Positions 9,014-18,653 of a stretch of DNA of 27,453 nt are shown here, in pieces (positions within the stretch are counted from its first letter, which is position 1; the number at the start of each line of letters is the position of its first letter). The stretch is from Chara braunii. Its lineage: Eukaryota > Streptophyta > Charophyceae > Charales > Characeae. The notes under the pieces were generated by a model that saw only the letters and a list, made by a program, of their open reading frames with translations, was not told the DNA's origin and ran no database searches. Both the position numbers and the translations under genes were made by a program. The stretch spans positions 131,313 through 158,765 of the forward strand of contig BFEA01000752.1 in assembly GCA_003427395.1 (NCBI GenBank), read 5' to 3'.

Positions 9014-9997
9014 CTATATACTACGTATAACATCCATATACCCTGCATAAACCCTGCCTCATTGCTCTACACACACCCCCTGCACCCAGCAAAAATCCTG
9101 CCCCTCAACCTCTTCCTGTCTGATCCGCTCTTGCCTCCATCTCGTTCCTCAATCTGTCCTCTGCCACATCCCCTGTCTCTCTTGTCCAAGCCTTACCTGT
9201 GGCTTCTGCGCATCGCCGACGATGAAGGATCCAATGGCGAGGGCACGAGGACGATGGCCTGCTGCAGCACAGTTCGAGGAGATTAAACAGCTGGCTGGCC
9301 GCCATGCTGTCCCATCGGCCGGCACCTGGACTCACAGACTTCTGGAGCAGCACTCTTGACATGAACATCAGGATCAGTCTGCGACCTGCTATGCCGATCA
9401 GACTTCATCATCAGGATCGTGTCCCGGACGCACCCTGGCACTTGGACCTTCATCTATTGGACTGCGACACTACTTCTTTCAAGCTGGAACCATCGCTACT
9501 ACACGTCGCAAGCCTGCTGAAGACCGGTTTATCATCAGCATTCTGTGACTTACTTCACGACCTGCTTCGAGACTCTCATCCAGATCATTTTGCAGAGCCT
9601 GCAGTTTCCCCCCCAACCCCACTCACTTCGAGATCCCCAGAAACCTCAACCCCCGAACACTGCAAATTAATTTTCCTTTCTTTATTTTTGCTCACAAAAC
9701 CCTAACGCCCAATGTAACCCTGTAGTCTATCAGTAGGACAACGCCGTTCCCCTGCAGTTCCTCACCCTGTAGTTCATTAGTAGGCAAACTCTGTACCCTC
9801 TCGCTCCAGAGCTCCGTAGCCCGTCAATACACATACCCCGTAGCTCATCAGTAGGACAACCCTGTTTCCCCCAGCCCTTGCTACCAACATTATACCCCTC
9901 TCCCTTTTTCTTCCTGCTTCCCAGTGATCGGCCCCGTCCCGTCCTACAGGATTCAGCATTATTTTCATGACTCTTGGCAGCCGGGACGTTGCCTTCT
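9014..9997 (+). other. Long 3' untranslated region of element 1
   Basis: Nearly 1 kb lies between the pol stop and the purine tract. The frames at 9062-9286 and 9304-9705 show no family features. The stretch ends in a short degenerate repeat array (9719-9872). Confidence 0.6.
9719..9872 (+). repeat. Degenerate tandem repeat, four units
   Basis: Units near 9719, 9764, 9812 and 9837 share the pattern CCTGTAGYTCATCAGTAGGACAA followed by a CCTGTTCCCC-like tail. The third unit is short and divergent. Confidence 0.7.
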
Positions 9998-10005
9998 AGA
10001 GGGAG
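9998..10005 (+). other. Polypurine tract of element 1
   Basis: AGAGGGAG lies directly before the TG of the 3' LTR, the position from which plus-strand DNA synthesis starts in LTR elements. Confidence 0.65.
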
Positions 10006-10213
10006 TGTTACGGACTCCGCCAGGGCTCAATCCCTGGTCTGCGGGTTACCAGCCGCCGGCTTGCTGCATTTGTTTTCTGTTTTGTTTTGTTTTTACGGTT
10101 CTTTGTTTTATTTTATCTTGTTTTGCTTTTCCGATTTCAGACAGTTGGCGCCATCTGCATTCTGGCGCCCGTTTTCAAAATTCCTTTTTTTTTTTTTTTT
10201 TTTTTTTTTTTTC

Positions 10214-10247
<34 letters not shown>

Positions 10248-10653
10248 TTTTTTTTTCTTTTTTTTTTTATTTTTTTGCAGGGTTTCGAAATCCCTTCTTT
10301 TTGGACTTTCGGATTTCCGACAATTGGCGCCATCCGGCATTCTGGTGCCCACTTTCAGACTTTCGATTTTCAGTTCTGGCCCTGAGGCATTTTCACTTTT
10401 GCCCTCAGGACCGTACTTGAGTTTGGTACTTAAGTACAGACTCAAGCACAGTACGGCAACCAGTTTTCAGCCTCAGTGCTTGTGTTCAGTGTGACTTTGC
10501 TTCGACATTGTGTTCGGGAATTCAGGACTGCGACTTTGTGTCTGCGTCCGTCGAGTCGTGTAGAGTCTGCGTCGAGTTGAGTGAGCGTGTGTGTGTGTGC
10601 TCTCACTCTCTCTCTCTCTCCCAGCCTTGCTGCCCTGCCTCTGCCTCGTCACA
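10006..10653 (+). repeat. 3' LTR of element 1
   Basis: It begins TGTTACGGACTCC and ends CTCGTCACA. Most of it aligns with the nested LTRs at 4974 and 5648, more divergent but with the same order of motifs: the GGCTC...CCTGGTC head, two TTGGCGCC...CATTCTGG units (10127-10184 and 10305-10364), a stem-loop at 10416-10446, and the GAGTGAG...CTCACTC stem at 10579-10608. A T-rich tract (10185-10290) is inserted between the two units. No primer site follows, as expected for a 3' LTR. Confidence 0.85.
10185..10290 (+). repeat. T-rich low-complexity tract in LTR
   Basis: It is almost pure T with few interruptions. Phe-rich ORFs over it are artefacts. The nested LTR copies have ordinary sequence here, so the tract grew or was inserted in this copy alone; its length may be misassembled. 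Confidence 0.85.
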
Positions 10654-11210
10654 CCTTCCCGGAATGCCGAAACACCGTACGGCGGCAACGTTAGCACATG
10701 GACACAGACTTGAACTCGGCATTTACCAGACAGACACACGGGCACACAGACAGACCGGCAAAATACTAAGGCTGAGAAACCTTTGCAGATCAGATCAACG
10801 ACAGCAAGCTTCTCAGAAGATGGGGAGTTTTTGAACTGCAACTATGTGGGTCATTGTATGCATGTTTTCTCTGTTATCACATACGTGAAAGAATGGGGAT
10901 GCAAGAAAAGGGAGAGAGGGGGTGTGCGAGTTACTTAATTGAACCATCACACGGCTTACTTTTGGTGCTCAGACTTCTGGTCTTCCAGCAGCTCATGTAG
11001 ATGCTCATAGCCTGGGTAAGGCATCCAGGAGGGACTTGAATTCACCTGCGCATGGACATGTCAAATTTCTTTTCATGTTAACGAAAGAAGAAATCACCCA
11101 ACTACACCAACTGGCCTTAGCTCAGTCCGTACACCCCCGAACTGTGGAAATACAGACCCGAGTTCAAAGTCCACCGGAAGAAGAGGGAGGAGGAGAGGAA
11201 GGGGGGGAGG
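10654..11210. other. No recognisable gene
   Basis: It is mixed sequence with a CA/AGACAGAC-rich patch at about 10710-10760. The frame at 11036-11302 has no family features. It lies downstream of the element 1 LTR and may be flanking DNA. Confidence 0.5.
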
Positions 11211-11625
11211 AAATCAGTTCAAATCACCCAATTGCTCTGTCTCACCAATTTGATCGTAATGAGATAGGTAAGAAGAGGAAACAAAAAAAAGGTGTTGCAT
11301 GAGAAGAGAACACCAACATTGTATGGGGTGTGAGGAGGTCTCGTGCTAAGTCCTTTGGCGCTGTGCTGTTCTGTGTCACTAAGGGCATACTCACACCAGG
11401 GCTTTCCTAGATGTATCTCACCGCATGAAGGACCAATTCACTTAAGAAAGCCCTGTGAGTATGTCCTAAGACACACAGAATGTTCAGCAACTTCACTTGC
11501 TTCAGGCCATCTCATCCCAGCTGAAACCTTTTCCAGGTTCCGAGTTTCGCTCTTTTTTTTTTTTTTTTTTTTTTATTATTATTACAAACAGGTGCAATCA
11601 GACTCGCTTCTTTTCACACTTCACA
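11211..11625. repeat. Direct repeat copy 1
   Basis: aaatcagttcaaatcaccc onward recurs at 11822 with offset 611, nearly identical to 11359. The match resumes after the N gap (11584 pairs with 12156) up to 11625/12199. Copy 1 holds the hairpin at 11369-11480 and a T-run at 11553-11574. Confidence 0.85.
11369..11480. other. Long imperfect inverted repeat (stem-loop)
   Basis: Arm 11369-11406 (TTCTGTGTCACTAAGGGCAT, then ACTCACACCAGGGCTTTC) pairs with arm 11446-11480, with one 3-nt bulge and few mismatches, around a 39-nt loop. It could be a small MITE-like remnant or a foldback transcript. There is no evidence of expression. Confidence 0.75.
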
Positions 11626-11782
11626 TATATATAAACAGGTTGCGCAGCAAACTGGCGACAAGCGCCCACTCAAAACTCAGAGATATGGTAACCAGGAACA
11701 CAGTTCAGATACAATCTCACTTCAGATGGCTATTACCTCGGGCCGGTCAGTTCGATGATCTCAAGGCCGGCGCCCTTTAAAG

Positions 11783-11813
<31 letters not shown>

Positions 11814-11821
11814 AGGAAAGG
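11626..11821. other. Spacer between direct repeats, with G28 run
   Basis: There is no gene. A run of 28 G lies at 11786-11813, at the join to the second repeat copy. Such a run can form G-quadruplexes and is a common place for assembly or sequencing error. Confidence 0.7.
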
Positions 11822-12199
11822 AAATCAGTTCAAATCACCCTATTACTCCGTCTCACCAATTTGATCGCAACGAGATAGGTAAGAAGAGGAAACAAAAAAA
11901 AGGTGTTGCATGAGAAGAGAACACCAAGAATGTATCGGGTGTGAGGAGGTCTCGTGCTAAGTCCTTTGGCNNNNNNNNNNNNNNNNNNNNNNNNNNNNNN
12001 NNNNNNNNNNNNNNNNNNNNNNNNNNNNNNNNNNNNNNNNNNNNNNNNNNNNNNNNNNNNNNNNNNNNNNNNNNNNNNNNNNNNNNNNNNNNNNNNNNNN
12101 NNNNNNNNNNNNNNNNNNNNNNNNNNNNNNNNNNNNNNNNNNNNNTTTTTTGATTACAAACAGGTGCAATCAGACTCGCTTCTTTTCACACTTCACATA
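11822..12199. repeat. Direct repeat copy 2, containing the N gap
   Basis: It matches copy 1 on both sides of the gap. It ends where the element 2 LTR homology starts a few bases on, so the LTR lies beside or inside this repeat. Confidence 0.85.
11971..12145. other. Assembly gap, 175 N
   Basis: By alignment to copy 1 the missing part corresponds to about 11360-11573 (about 214 bp), which contains the stem-loop and the T-run. The N length is therefore probably an underestimate. Confidence 0.9.
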
Positions 12200-12206
12200 C
12201 ATGTAG

Positions 12207-13103
12207 CTGATGATTACCAATAATCATAATCGTGTCCAGATAGAATGAGATGGGAGAATCATACACAGACGAAGGAGAGAGGAGGGAGATTAGACAAAGA
12301 AGAGGAATAAAGACCAATGCCCACTTCTGCTTCGGGCTCCCTCCTCGATCACCACCTCAAATAATCAATAGTCTGAACACACATCTAAAGTTCTACTACA
12401 ATGTGCCACGTGGCACGCCAATATGTTCTCATCAGCACACTGGAGCAATGTCGACCTCAAGATGACCAGGTACGTGTCCACGATTACTTCACAGGCATGA
12501 TCTCCTCCTAAGTGACGATGAATCAGAACAGTAGTGCCAATCACATAACCCAGCCACGTCAGCAACAGTACACGTGGCAGCGGCCACATCAGCAGCAACG
12601 CGTGGCAGCTGCCACGTCAGCATGCCCAGAAGACAATAGCAAGCCAGCCACCATGCTGAGCCAGCATCGCGTCGCCGTAATCACACAAGTGCCAGCACAA
12701 AGCCAGCGCCCAACCAGCGTAGTAGCATCGAGCCAGCGTCGTTGTCAACGCGTGAAGTCAACATTGACGCAAGACTGAATGAATGTCAAAGTCAGGAAGT
12801 CAGCACTTTAGTAGCGTTGACGCGGGGTCTGGACCCAGTATGCTGCATCCCTCAGCCGTCCAGATTTCAATGCGAATATCGGCCCAGATTGACCTGAAAC
12901 CGAATTCCTTCTGGCCTCGATGTTGTCTGGGTACCTGCGCACAACAAGTAAGTGTATCTGACCAAGGGCCTGGGTGCGGTGCCCTTGACCTGACAGTTGA
13001 CTTAGACTTTTGATTTTCCCACGAGCAGTGTGTGGTCACACTGTCTGGCGCAGGCCGGGTTTGGCCTGCGTCGTCTGGGCTCCGTTTTGAGGGCACAGAC
13101 TGC
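12207..13103 (-). repeat. 3' LTR of element 2 (left copy)
   Basis: It matches 19793-20734 along its length, both starting at CTGATGATTACC and ending at CAGACTGC. Differences include a (TA)n array present only in the right copy and small indels. It holds a perfect 14-bp palindrome GTGCCACGTGGCAC (12403-12416), two CCACGTCA motifs (12554, 12612) and a stem CGCAGGCC/GGCCTGCG (13049-13070). Confidence 0.9.
12403..12416. promoter_or_regulatory. Perfect G-box palindrome in LTR
   Basis: GTGCCACGTGGCAC contains GCCACGTGGC, the high-affinity G-box bound by plant bZIP factors (family knowledge). The right LTR has GCCATGTGGC at the same place, a C-to-T change that would abolish the site. Function is inferred only. 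Confidence 0.55.
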
Positions 13104-13163
13104 TACAGAACACGGGTTACTGCATTCCTACCGACCCATTTTCGAGTTCCATTGCAGAAATAA

Positions 13164-13790
13164 CTAAGACTTTAACCCACGTTCATATGCAGATACAATA
13201 TCAGGAGCAGTTTCAAGTAATTCTCGTTTACTGAACCATCTGTCCTTAGATGGTGCCTGGAATTTGAAACGTACCTTGAACTGCTTTTGGGGTCGTCCAC
13301 GTCCACCTGTAGAAAAGTACCCATGCTCTATGATTCTGTTTACCTCATATCCGTCGTCCATGTCTGGCGGAATCATATAAGGTCTATGTGGGAACTCATT
13401 TCCTTCTACATAGGGTAACAATTTGGACGCGTGAAAGGCAGGATACGTTTTGACATTAGGGGGAATATCAATTCGATAAGATGGTCCCTCTGCATCCCCA
13501 ATTACTTTGAGAACTTCCCAAGGTCCAAAATAGACGGGCAAAAGTTTCTGAGACACATTTTCTTCCAACGAAAACTCTTTGGACTTGACCCAGACTAGAT
13601 CACCTTCCTTGAATATTGAGGGTCGACAATGCTTGTTAGCTTGTTCAATCATTTGGTCCTGAGCTTTCTTCAGATTGTCTTTTACTTTCTTACTGTCTTC
13701 TTGAAACGATACTGCATACTCTCGGGTCCCTGGAGGTAACCTAAGGAACTGGTCCCGTGTTAACACATCAATGAGACGCTTAGGTTCCAC
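13164..13790 (-). pseudogene. Integrase C-terminal domain and chromodomain-like tail of element 2
   Basis: Reading on the - strand: a helical stretch, FKEGDLVWVKSKEF, LLPVYFGPWEVLKVIG and TYPAFHASKLLPY are the typical integrase C-terminal DNA-binding domain. YEVNRIIEHGYFSTGG, KQFKVRFKFQ and DRWFSKRELLETAPDIVSAYERG form a chromodomain-like module whose aromatic residues are only partly the classic ones. About 208 codons are open, the longest piece with no stop in this element. The ATG is internal. It ends about 60 bp before the LTR. Confidence 0.88.
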
Positions 13791-14108
13791 CCCTTGTGCA
13801 GTGCATTAGGCATACGCCTTGTAGCGGTATGAACACTACTATTGTATGCACTTGCTATCTTGGGTAAGTTCTCATCCCAATCAGGGTCTCACATATATGC
13901 GCAAAAGCTGTTGGCACAAACGGTTCATCTGTTCACTTTGTCCATTCGTTTCAGGGTGTCGCCCTGACGACATGGTCAGTTGAGTACCGTATGTTTCCTT
14001 AAGCTTTTGCCATGGCATACTTGTGAACCTGGCATCACGATCAGACACAATGGAGAGGGGAAATTCGTATTCAGTCACCCATCGCATCTGAAATTTTTGG
14101 ATCACAAG
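13791..14108 (-). pseudogene. Integrase core, second Asp and Glu part
   Basis: After a stop at 14106-14108 the frame continues with VTEYEFPLSIVSDRDARFTS (second catalytic Asp) and GRHPETNGQSEQMNR (catalytic Glu). A frameshift near 13885 follows, after which a short piece (DWDENLPKIASAYNSSVH) joins to the C-terminal entry in another frame. Both core residues are kept here. Confidence 0.85.
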
Positions 14109-14690
14109 TTATGTTCGTGCCTCTGCAGGTAAGCGAATGAACATGGCATATTTAGAGAAATGATCCACAATAACCATTACTTGACTATTGCCATTACGGC
14201 TCTTGGTAAGACTCATAAAATCAATCGAAATGGACTCAGCTGGTTCATTTGGAATCGGTAATGGTTTCAGAAGACCAAGTGGATTTTCATGTGAAGGTTT
14301 GTTTGTCTGGTATACCAGACATGTACGAGCATAAGTTAATACGTCTTCTTTCAGTCTCTTCCACTCGAAACGTTCTCTAACCTCTGCGTAAGTTTTTTTG
14401 AACCCAAAATGTCCTTCAAAGTCGTGACATTCCCCAATTATCAGACTCTTTATTTCTTCCTGATGAGGAATACACAATCTTTGTTCAGTTTGGTCTATCA
14501 AGAAAAACAAACCATCGACTATTCTATAGTTGGGAAATAAAGATGGATTTTTCGCAAGGACATTCATGATAGGCTTCCAAATAGGATCAGTAGCATATCC
14601 TTTGCGAATTTTGTCTTTCAGGTCATTCCCAGCATACAAGTAAGAGACAATAGTACCAAAGAAATCACATTGTCTGGACAATGCATCTGC
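14109..14690 (-). pseudogene. Integrase zinc-binding domain and first part of core, element 2
   Basis: The zinc-binding histidines are in GECHDFEGHFGF. The Cys pair reads CLVYQTNK, so the second Cys is Tyr and the finger is broken. The core begins with SISIDFMSL (first catalytic Asp) and MVIVDHFSKYAMFI. It is entered from RNase H through a frameshift at about 14690-14710. Confidence 0.88.
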
Positions 14691-15310
14691 AACAACATTA
14701 GATTCTTGATGGTTTTCAGTTCAAAATCAAAAGTATCAAGGAAAGCAGACCGCCGTACCAGCTTGTCAGAGAGTCTACGTTGTGTTTTTATCCATTTCAA
14801 GGTAGAGTGGTCTGAGTACACAGTGAAGTCCCTCCCTAACAAGTACTGTTTCCAAGTGTTCAGTGCGCAAACTAGTGCATACAGTTCCCTTTCATAGGTG
14901 GAGTTGGCGACCTTTTCCGACGGCAGTCGGGCAGACATGAACTTCACGGGTCTATTCCCATTGCCATCATTCTATTGTAGTACTGCACCAATTCCGTACT
15001 AACTTGCATAAGTAGTGACGATGAAAGGAAGAGATGGATCAACAATTTTTAGAACGGGATAGTGAGTCAGTGCATATTTCAATTTCTTAAAAGAAAACTC
15101 ACAGTTCTTGTCCCACAACCATATAGTTTCTTTCTTTAACAATCTTCTCATTGGTGCGGCGATCAGTGAGAAGTTTCTAACATACTTCCTATAATAGCTT
15201 GCCAAACCAAGGAAAGTATCTTAGTTCGACTTAGGTCGTGACCAATCTCTAATTGCTGATATCTTCTTTTCCTCTGGCCTTAGGCCATCTTCGTTTACTA
15301 TATGTCCCAA
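14690..15310 (-). pseudogene. RT end and RNase H of element 2
   Basis: It starts with [16 protein letters not shown] and FLGLASYYRKYVRNFSLIAAPM, then RNase H. The first RNase H motif reads VTTYAS instead of TTDAS (catalytic Asp to Tyr), with a TAG right after it (14999-15001) and another at 14972-14974. The Glu in YERELYALV and the Asp in VYSDHSTLK are kept. A further TAA lies at 15221-15223. The end of the frame changes near 14700. Confidence 0.88.
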
Positions 15311-15957
15311 GTATAAGACTTCTTTGGTTTTGATTCAAAGTTGCCCTCACTCAACTTTCCCAGTACAAGACGTAAGTGTTTTTCATGTTCTTCTAGTGTC
15401 TTACTATACACTAGAATGTCATTGAGATAGACAATGATAAATTGATCCAACCATTGACGAAACAATTCATTCATGGACCTTTGAAAGGTCGCTGGGGCGT
15501 TTGTCAGTCCGAAAGGCATAACCATATACTCGTAGTGATCATACCTTGTCCGGAATGCAGTCTTGTGTTGATCTGCGGGACCCACCTCGATCTGATGGTA
15601 CCCAGACTTTAGATCAATCTTACTGAAAAACTTACAGCCCTGCAATTGGTCCAACAAGTCGTCAATACGTGGAAGAGGTTCGACATTCTTAATAGTGACG
15701 ACATTCAACCCTCTATAATCAATGCAAAGACGTAACTCACCTTCCTTCTTGGGCACAAATAGAACAGGGGCACCATAAGGAGAAGAGTTAGGGCGAATCC
15801 ATCTTTTCTCTGTTAAGTCCTGCAGCTGTTTCTTAAGTTCCTCAAGTTCCCTACGAGACATTCGGTAGATAGGGCCCTTGGGAATCTTACTACCAGGAAT
15901 AATTTCGATCGTGGGTTTGATAACACGTTCCGTTATTCCTGTTGGTTCAGTGTGCAA
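15298..15957 (-). pseudogene. Reverse transcriptase of element 2, catalytic YLDD mutated to YLND
   Basis: A long clean RT stretch reads [91 protein letters not shown] and TNAPATFQ. The catalytic box reads YLNDILVYS (15418-15429), Asp to Asn at one of the two metal-binding positions. Loss of that residue abolishes RT activity in known enzymes. The change CTCGAT to CTCAAT fits decay of a methylated CpG. The frame is lost at about 15310. Confidence 0.93.
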
Positions 15958-16201
15958 ATTTTTGTACTCCTCTAGGAGTTTTTCAATCGAAGGAGGATAG
16001 GAAGTAGAGCATTGTCCAACTTTCTTTACCTAGACCATCATTACTTCCTGCTCCAACTTTTTCTGTGAAACCATTGATCGAAAAGTTGGGTAACTCATAC
16101 AACAAAAAAACAAAGTAGAGTCACAACCGGACTTTTGATATAGTTTGATTGGTTTCAATTCTGAGTGTGCATCCCGCAGTTACACTGTCTTTTCTTTGAA
16201 T
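15958..16201 (-). other. Pol linker between protease and RT, with local duplication
   Basis: No clear open frame exists here. Frame remnants lead into RT. A 56-bp tandem duplication (16166-16277) overlaps the right edge. Confidence 0.6.
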
Positions 16202-16277
16202 TTAATTTATGGGTTGACTTTTGTGCATCCCGCAGTTGCACTGTCTTTTCTTTGAACTTAATTTCTGGGTTGGCTTC
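16166..16277. repeat. 56-bp tandem duplication
   Basis: TGTGCATCCCGCAGTTACACTG and what follows at 16166 recurs at 16222 with a few changes. It falls at the end of the protease region and replaces its normal tail. Confidence 0.85.
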
Positions 16278-16783
16278 CTCGTGCTAATCCATCGCAGAAG
16301 CAGACCAAATGGTAAGTTCTTTCCCACAAGAAAGGATACCTCGTGAAAATTTCCTTCCTTGATGCGAAATCGACACTTGACACGATCAACACACTGCGAA
16401 ATAGTGATCGTGCATCTGTCAGCTAAGATAGATGTGATAGGTCGAGACAAATCTTTCACCTTCATTCCGATATGTAACTTGCGGATTGCTTTCTCGGATA
16501 TGTAGGATTGCGTGGATCCCGAGTTCAACAGTGCACCTACGCGTGTATGTGCAATCTCTACGTCCGCAAGTAGTAGGTCACCCTTAGACTTAGATTTCCT
16601 AGCCCACGAGCTTCGTACTGCTAGCAACTCGTTACCAAGCTTGTCAAGAGAGTCGTCCAGAGAAACAGTACATAAGACAGGTTCAGGGTGTTCCGGACGA
16701 TAGGCCGAAGAAGAACCATCCTCTGCCATGTGAGTCGAAGGGTTGGAAGGGGTCATAGGCGCCTTACCTTCATTTTGGTCCAA
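16202..16783 (-). pseudogene. Retropepsin-like protease of element 2, catalytic Asp lost
   Basis: After a Ser/Pro-rich linker, the active site reads VGALLNSGSTQSYISEKA. The D of the D-S-G triad is Asn (codon 16523-16525 on the - strand), so the enzyme should be dead. Downstream strands (ITSILADRCTITISQCV, VKCRFRIKEGNFHEVSFLV) fit the family. The end, FGLLLRWIST, is where ILGMDWL is expected and is degraded into the local duplication. Confidence 0.88.
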
Positions 16784-16851
16784 ACCCTTTAACTAAGTAG
16801 GAGCATATGCTACTCCTACTGGTGGCTCGCTTTTGGGTTACGGATTGACGG

Positions 16852-16893
16852 ACACCATGCAATCACATGTCATGCAGTACCACACTTCAGGCA
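16852..16893 (-). pseudogene. gag CCHC zinc knuckle with in-frame stop
   Basis: On the - strand the sequence reads C-L-K-C-G-T-A-stop-H-V-I-A-W-C, a C-X2-C-X4-H-X4-C knuckle in which the last of the four spacer codons is TGA. It lies between the gag capsid region and protease, as expected, but in a different frame from both. Confidence 0.8.
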
Positions 16894-17006
16894 CTGCGAG
16901 TTATCCATCCGCCCCTGCCAGGTTTCTTGTGACAGTCCCATCTTTTCTCATGGCTTCCCGACCACAATTCCGGGATGCTCGGGAAACGAGCGTGGTCTCT
17001 TCTTCT

Positions 17007-17749
17007 TCACCGGTGGTCGTGGTCCTCCGTTGCTGACCACTGCAGTAGTGATTCCCCCTTCCTGAGATCACTGCCGCTTGTCACACCCTTGACCTCCAAT
17101 GGCCACTTCTCCATAGTATCGTCGTAAAAAACGACGAGAGTGTGGTCCTGGCGCTTTTGGCGCCAAAGTACCCGCTTGCCTGCATCTGCACCACCACCAA
17201 ACTTAACAACAAATGAATACGAATTCTTTACCTGAGAAGTCATTTGCTCTCGTTGGAGAGCCAAATCACGAAACTGCGTGTAATTGTACTTGCCAGATTT
17301 GGACTCTGCCACGAGTTGTCCCCGGATGGGCTCGGGCAGAGCGCAGGAATAAATATACAAGACTTGGTTGTCTTGCAGGTTCAAACCAGGAACCTGCAGT
17401 AACCAATCCAGTTCCCGAGACAAGGCTTCTACCGAGGTCCAATGTTTTTGACCGATGGTAGTGAGTTGATCAAAGGCCTTGTCGGCCGTCGTCTTATCCA
17501 AGAAGCGTTCCTTGATTTTACTCAGGAACTGCTTGTCAACGTAGCACCCCACTCCCCGATATCATCACACCCTGCTGCATTGGCTTCGGCCAGAACCCAT
17601 TGCTTTGCTTCCCCACCAAGACAAGAAGTAGAGAAAGCAACTTGAGATTCAGGTTCCACAGGGGCCGTACTGCAATAAGTCTGAATTTCGGCAATCCAAA
17701 ACAACAACTTTTCATATTTCTTGTTGCAGAACGTGAAAGGCAGCTTCAT
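17007..17749 (-). pseudogene. gag capsid region of element 2
   Basis: It is read in two frames that meet at about 17540. The first gives MKLPFTFCNKKYEKLLFWI and LGGEAKQWVLAEANAAG. The second gives FLSKIKERFLDKTTADKAFDQL, ELDWLLQVPGLNLQDNQ and ALPEPIRGQLVAESKSGKYNYTQF. This is the retrotransposon-gag domain of Ty3 elements, which builds the particle shell. The region between 17006 and the zinc knuckle changes frame at least once. Confidence 0.85.
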
Positions 17750-18653
17750 TTTGACTTTCTCTTTTCTCTTTGGTTTCTCAGGTTGTGTGGTGGTGGTGTT
17801 TTTCTTTCCATCAGAGACGTTGACAGATTTGAAGGCTCTCCTTTCTTCTCGTCCATTTTGGGAGTTTCTTCCTTCAGAGACTTCATGACATCTCCCATGA
17901 ACTTCTTTGGTTTTTCTTCTTTTCCTTCTTTGACTTCTTCTGACACCTGATTCTTTCCCTTGACCAGATTGGTATCATCTGCAGTCCCGTAGTCACATCA
18001 TGGATTCGCTAACCATACTGATCGATTTTCATTTCAAGGTGAGCCAAATAAGTCACAAGTTGAGCCAAAGAAATTGTCCGATCTTCCCCTTCGGTCATAA
18101 TAATTGTTTGTCTAATTTCTTGTACCTTCCGCTCTTGTGGTACATTTCTTTTTTTTTCCTTCCTTAATTCCTCCTTTCTTTTCGTTTCCCGTTCAAATAC
18201 TTCTTCTAGTTGTCTGATATTTTCATCCACAACTTTTTCCAACACAACTACTTCCTTCTCCTCTTTCCAATCTGAAATCTTTGTAAGTTGCTCAACGATG
18301 TACTTATCAAGTGCCTGACGACACTTGATTAGTTCATTCTGAGTTTGCATGATGTCAGTGCCCGTTTCAGCTGATTCAATAGCAGCGTGTACTGCTTTTA
18401 AATCGAACTGAGCCCTTACATGGGCCTCGACTTCTGCACCGGCGTCATGAAATTAAAAAATCAGTTTGTCCAAGCGGCCTATGAGAACTCTCTTCCGCTC
18501 TTCCACTTGTTGTCTAGTTCGGGGATCAGGTGTCTCCTCATCAATACCAAAGATGAGTGAGACAGGATAGAAAAGGAGAGGAATAAATCGAGTGAGTGCG
18601 GACAATTTCAGACAGTTCCGGAAGAAAGACATCTTGATGTGCGTTTGCTGCAC
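17746..18653 (-). pseudogene. gag N-terminal coiled-coil region of element 2
   Basis: The probable start is MSFFRNCLKLSALTRF at about 18632. One frame runs from there to 18009 with a TAA at 18450-18452. It is strongly charged (KEEKEVVVLEKVVDENIRQL, REtKRKEELRKEKKRN-like) and looks like a long coiled coil. After a frameshift near 17990 a Lys/Glu-rich stretch (EEVKEGKEEKPKKFMGDV) leads to the capsid region. The assignment to gag rests on position and on the charged coil common in this group. Confidence 0.75.

Larger units (their letters stand above)
1888..10653 (+). mobile_element. Element 1: decayed Ty3/gypsy chromovirus, 5' LTR missing, one nested insertion
   Basis: The order on the + strand is gag coil region, gag capsid region, CCHC zinc knuckle, protease, RT, RNase H, integrase and chromodomain. 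These are followed by a purine tract at 9998-10005 and a TG...CA LTR at 10006-10653. That order and the terminal chromodomain define a Ty3/gypsy chromovirus. No matching 5' LTR or primer site is visible upstream of gag, so the left edge is approximate and the element is truncated or misassembled there. A second LTR element (4974-6668) splits the RT, and a mitochondrial fragment (2368-2529) splits gag. Many frameshifts and stops show it cannot encode its own proteins. Codon third positions are strongly C-biased. Confidence 0.9.

Noticed and set aside
9924-10494. Phe-rich ORFs of 130-150 codons resembling membrane proteins
   Set aside because: They are translations of the T-rich tract in the LTR, not genes.
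17368-17402. tRNA-like GGTTCAAACC with flanking stem
   Set aside because: It lies in gag coding sequence on the other strand and has no acceptor or anticodon arms.
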